NCBI RefSeq assembly: GCF_003953935.1 | Contig: NZ_RXLQ01000006.1 | Span: forward strand, 339,908-403,907 | Source of the DNA: Massilia atriviolacea | GTDB lineage: Bacteria > Pseudomonadota > Gammaproteobacteria > Burkholderiales > Burkholderiaceae_D | Direction: 5' to 3' | DNA length: 64,000 bases | Shown here: one piece after another, positions 62,993 to 64,000 of the stretch | Layout of the letters: each line of letters begins with the position of its first letter | Numbering within the stretch: the stretch's first letter is position 1 | Notes under the pieces: model-generated | The model's database searches: none | Told to the model about the DNA's origin: nothing | The model's input: only the letters and a program-made list of their open reading frames with translations | Translations under genes and position numbers: made by a program

Positions 62993-63796
62993 ATGAGGTG
63001 GACAGCCGCGTTTCCGATGTACAACGTGTCGGCGCAGGTCGCAGCAGGCTACGAGGCCCTGTTCGAGGCGCTGGTCGATGTCCTGCGCGCAGAAGGCATG
63101 GTCGATGCCATCGAGTTCGAACACGCGCCGCTGCTGCCGGACTTCTGGCAGCGGCCCGACCTGCTGCTCAGCCAGACCTGCGGCTACCCGTACATGACGC
63201 AGTTGCGCGGGCACGTTCATTTGCTGGCCACACCCGCCTACGTTTTCGACGGCTGCACGGGCCCGGACTACGCCAGCGCCATCGTGGTGCGCGACGGCGG
63301 CGCCATCGCCATCCTGGCCGATGCGCGCGGGCGCAGGGCGGCCGTCAACGATGCCCATTCCAACAGCGGCATGAACGCGCTGCGGCATGCGGTGGCGCCG
63401 CTGGCGCTGAACGGGCGTTTTTTCAGCGGCGTGACCTGGTCGGGCAGCCACCGCGCCAGCCTGGCGCTGGTGCAGAACGGCGAGGCCGACCTGGCCGCCA
63501 TCGATTGCGTGACCCTCGGCTATCTGCGCCGCGAACAGCCGTCCAGCCTGGAGGGGATCACGATCCTGCAATACTCAGCGCCATCGCCCGGCCTGCCGTT
63601 CGTCGTCGGCGCCGCCGTGCCGGAGGGGGTGCGGCAGTGTTTGCGCCACGCCCTGCTGGCGCCGGCGGCCGGCCTTGCTGGAGTGATGCCGGCGCTGTCG
63701 ATCAGTCATTTCGCGCCGTGCTCGACGCGCGACTACGAGCGCATCGGCGCACTGGAAGCCGAGGCGTGCGCCCGCGGCTATCCGCATCTCGCCTGA
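62993..63796 (+). CDS. PhnD-like substrate-binding protein without signal peptide
   Basis: A 267-residue protein resembling the phosphonate-binding (PhnD/TauA-like) fold: LLLSQTCGYPYMTQLRG, LLATPAYVFDGCTGPDYASAIVVRDGG, AVNDAHSNSGMNALRHAVAPLA and VTWSGSHRASLALVQNGEADLAAIDCVTLGYL. It begins MRWTAAFPMYNVS with no export signal, so the product may stay in the cytoplasm, or the N-terminus begins upstream. It starts four bases after the desaturase stop and is probably the last gene of the operon. No ABC permease is near. Confidence 0.78.
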   Translation: MRWTAAFPMYNVSAQVAAGYEALFEALVDVLRAEGMVDAIEFEHAPLLPDFWQRPDLLLSQTCGYPYMTQLRGHVHLLATPAYVFDGCTGPDYASAIVVRDGGAIAILADARGRRAAVNDAHSNSGMNALRHAVAPLALNGRFFSGVTWSGSHRASLALVQNGEADLAAIDCVTLGYLRREQPSSLEGITILQYSAPSPGLPFVVGAAVPEGVRQCLRHALLAPAAGLAGVMPALSISHFAPCSTRDYERIGALEAEACARGYPHLA

Positions 63797-64000
63797 CAGA
63801 ATGGAACTGGCGTAGTTTCAATTCTAAGCACGGTAATATTGAAAAAAAGCAAAGCGCTTTATAAAGCTAATCTATAGCATAGCCTCTGTTCAGACATTTA
63901 ACAGTTTGTACTCTAGAAATATAGATAGCAGAGCGTGGTATTCATCGTTCGCATCCACGGATGATTAGGGAAACGCTGATCTAATCGATTTTTGAGCCGA
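63797..64000. other. AT-rich window end, possible insertion-sequence edge
   Basis: About 200 bases without a gene, much richer in A and T than the rest. The stretch AGGGAAACGCTGATCTAATC at about 63968-63987 resembles the terminal repeats I know from several IS elements, but the other end lies outside the window. Confidence 0.3.

Overview
The window is a high-GC chromosomal segment from a betaproteobacterium, most likely Burkholderiales, family Oxalobacteraceae (Massilia / Duganella / Janthinobacterium type). This rests on established knowledge of gene content and order: ispB divergent from rplU-rpmA-obgE-(membrane protein)-proB, rsxB-nth, a lone 7Fe ferredoxin and ferredoxin-NADP reductase, PHA depolymerase and a PHA-granule protein, glnA followed by a DUF4124 gene and ntrB-ntrC, and several large TonB-dependent receptors whose mature N-terminus carries a VTGSNIKR-type plug start. 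I could run no database search, so names rest on motifs and remembered families.

Layout. (1) 1-7.4 kb, minus strand: a polymorphic-toxin locus. Transcription order is a periplasmic ankyrin protein, an Eag-type (DUF1795) chaperone, a 1420-residue prePAAR/PAAR-Rhs effector with a GIY-YIG-like nuclease tip, then two full tandem Imm26-like genes and a short third copy. (2) 7.7-10.6 kb: a GH39 glycosidase, a family-3 solute-binding-like protein and tRNA-Pro(CGG). (3) 10.7-16.5 kb: ispB, rplU, rpmA, obgE, a membrane protein, proB and a DUF4272 protein. (4) 16.5-19.1 kb, minus strand: the tight cluster rsxB-nth-macrodomain-AAA ATPase. (5) 19.3-27.2 kb: phaZ, ferredoxin reductase, fdxA, an antiporter, a PHA-granule protein, acyl-CoA-binding protein, a small lipoprotein, an FKBP, an EI24 membrane protein and a CinA-like protein preceded by a 12-bp repeat array. 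(6) 27.5-35.3 kb: a divergent class A PBP, then a membrane-anchored TAXI binding protein overlapping a beta-propeller histidine kinase. (7) 35.3-36.2 kb: an AT-richer toxin-antitoxin-like pair with palindromic operator candidates. (8) 36.4-43.2 kb: rhodanese, glnA behind a sigma-54 promoter with NtrC-like sites, DUF4124, ntrB, ntrC, corA. (9) 43.3-53.2 kb: a FAD dehydrogenase, a TonB-dependent receptor, a 73-bp tandem repeat array, rsmE, tkt, gap, a MITE-like inverted repeat and a Cache-domain protein. (10) 53.6-63.8 kb: two tandem paralogous TonB receptors with TTG starts, a third unrelated TonB receptor, and behind it a fatty-acid desaturase-like protein and a PhnD-like binding protein. The last 200 bases are AT-rich and may run into an insertion sequence.

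How the parts work together: nitrogen control is self-contained, since NtrB/NtrC encoded here would act on the sigma-54 promoter of glnA just upstream. The Rhs locus has every part expected of a T6SS cargo effector except the secretion apparatus, which must lie elsewhere. The two least explained assemblies are the TAXI/propeller-kinase pair and the TonB receptor / desaturase / PhnD-like trio.
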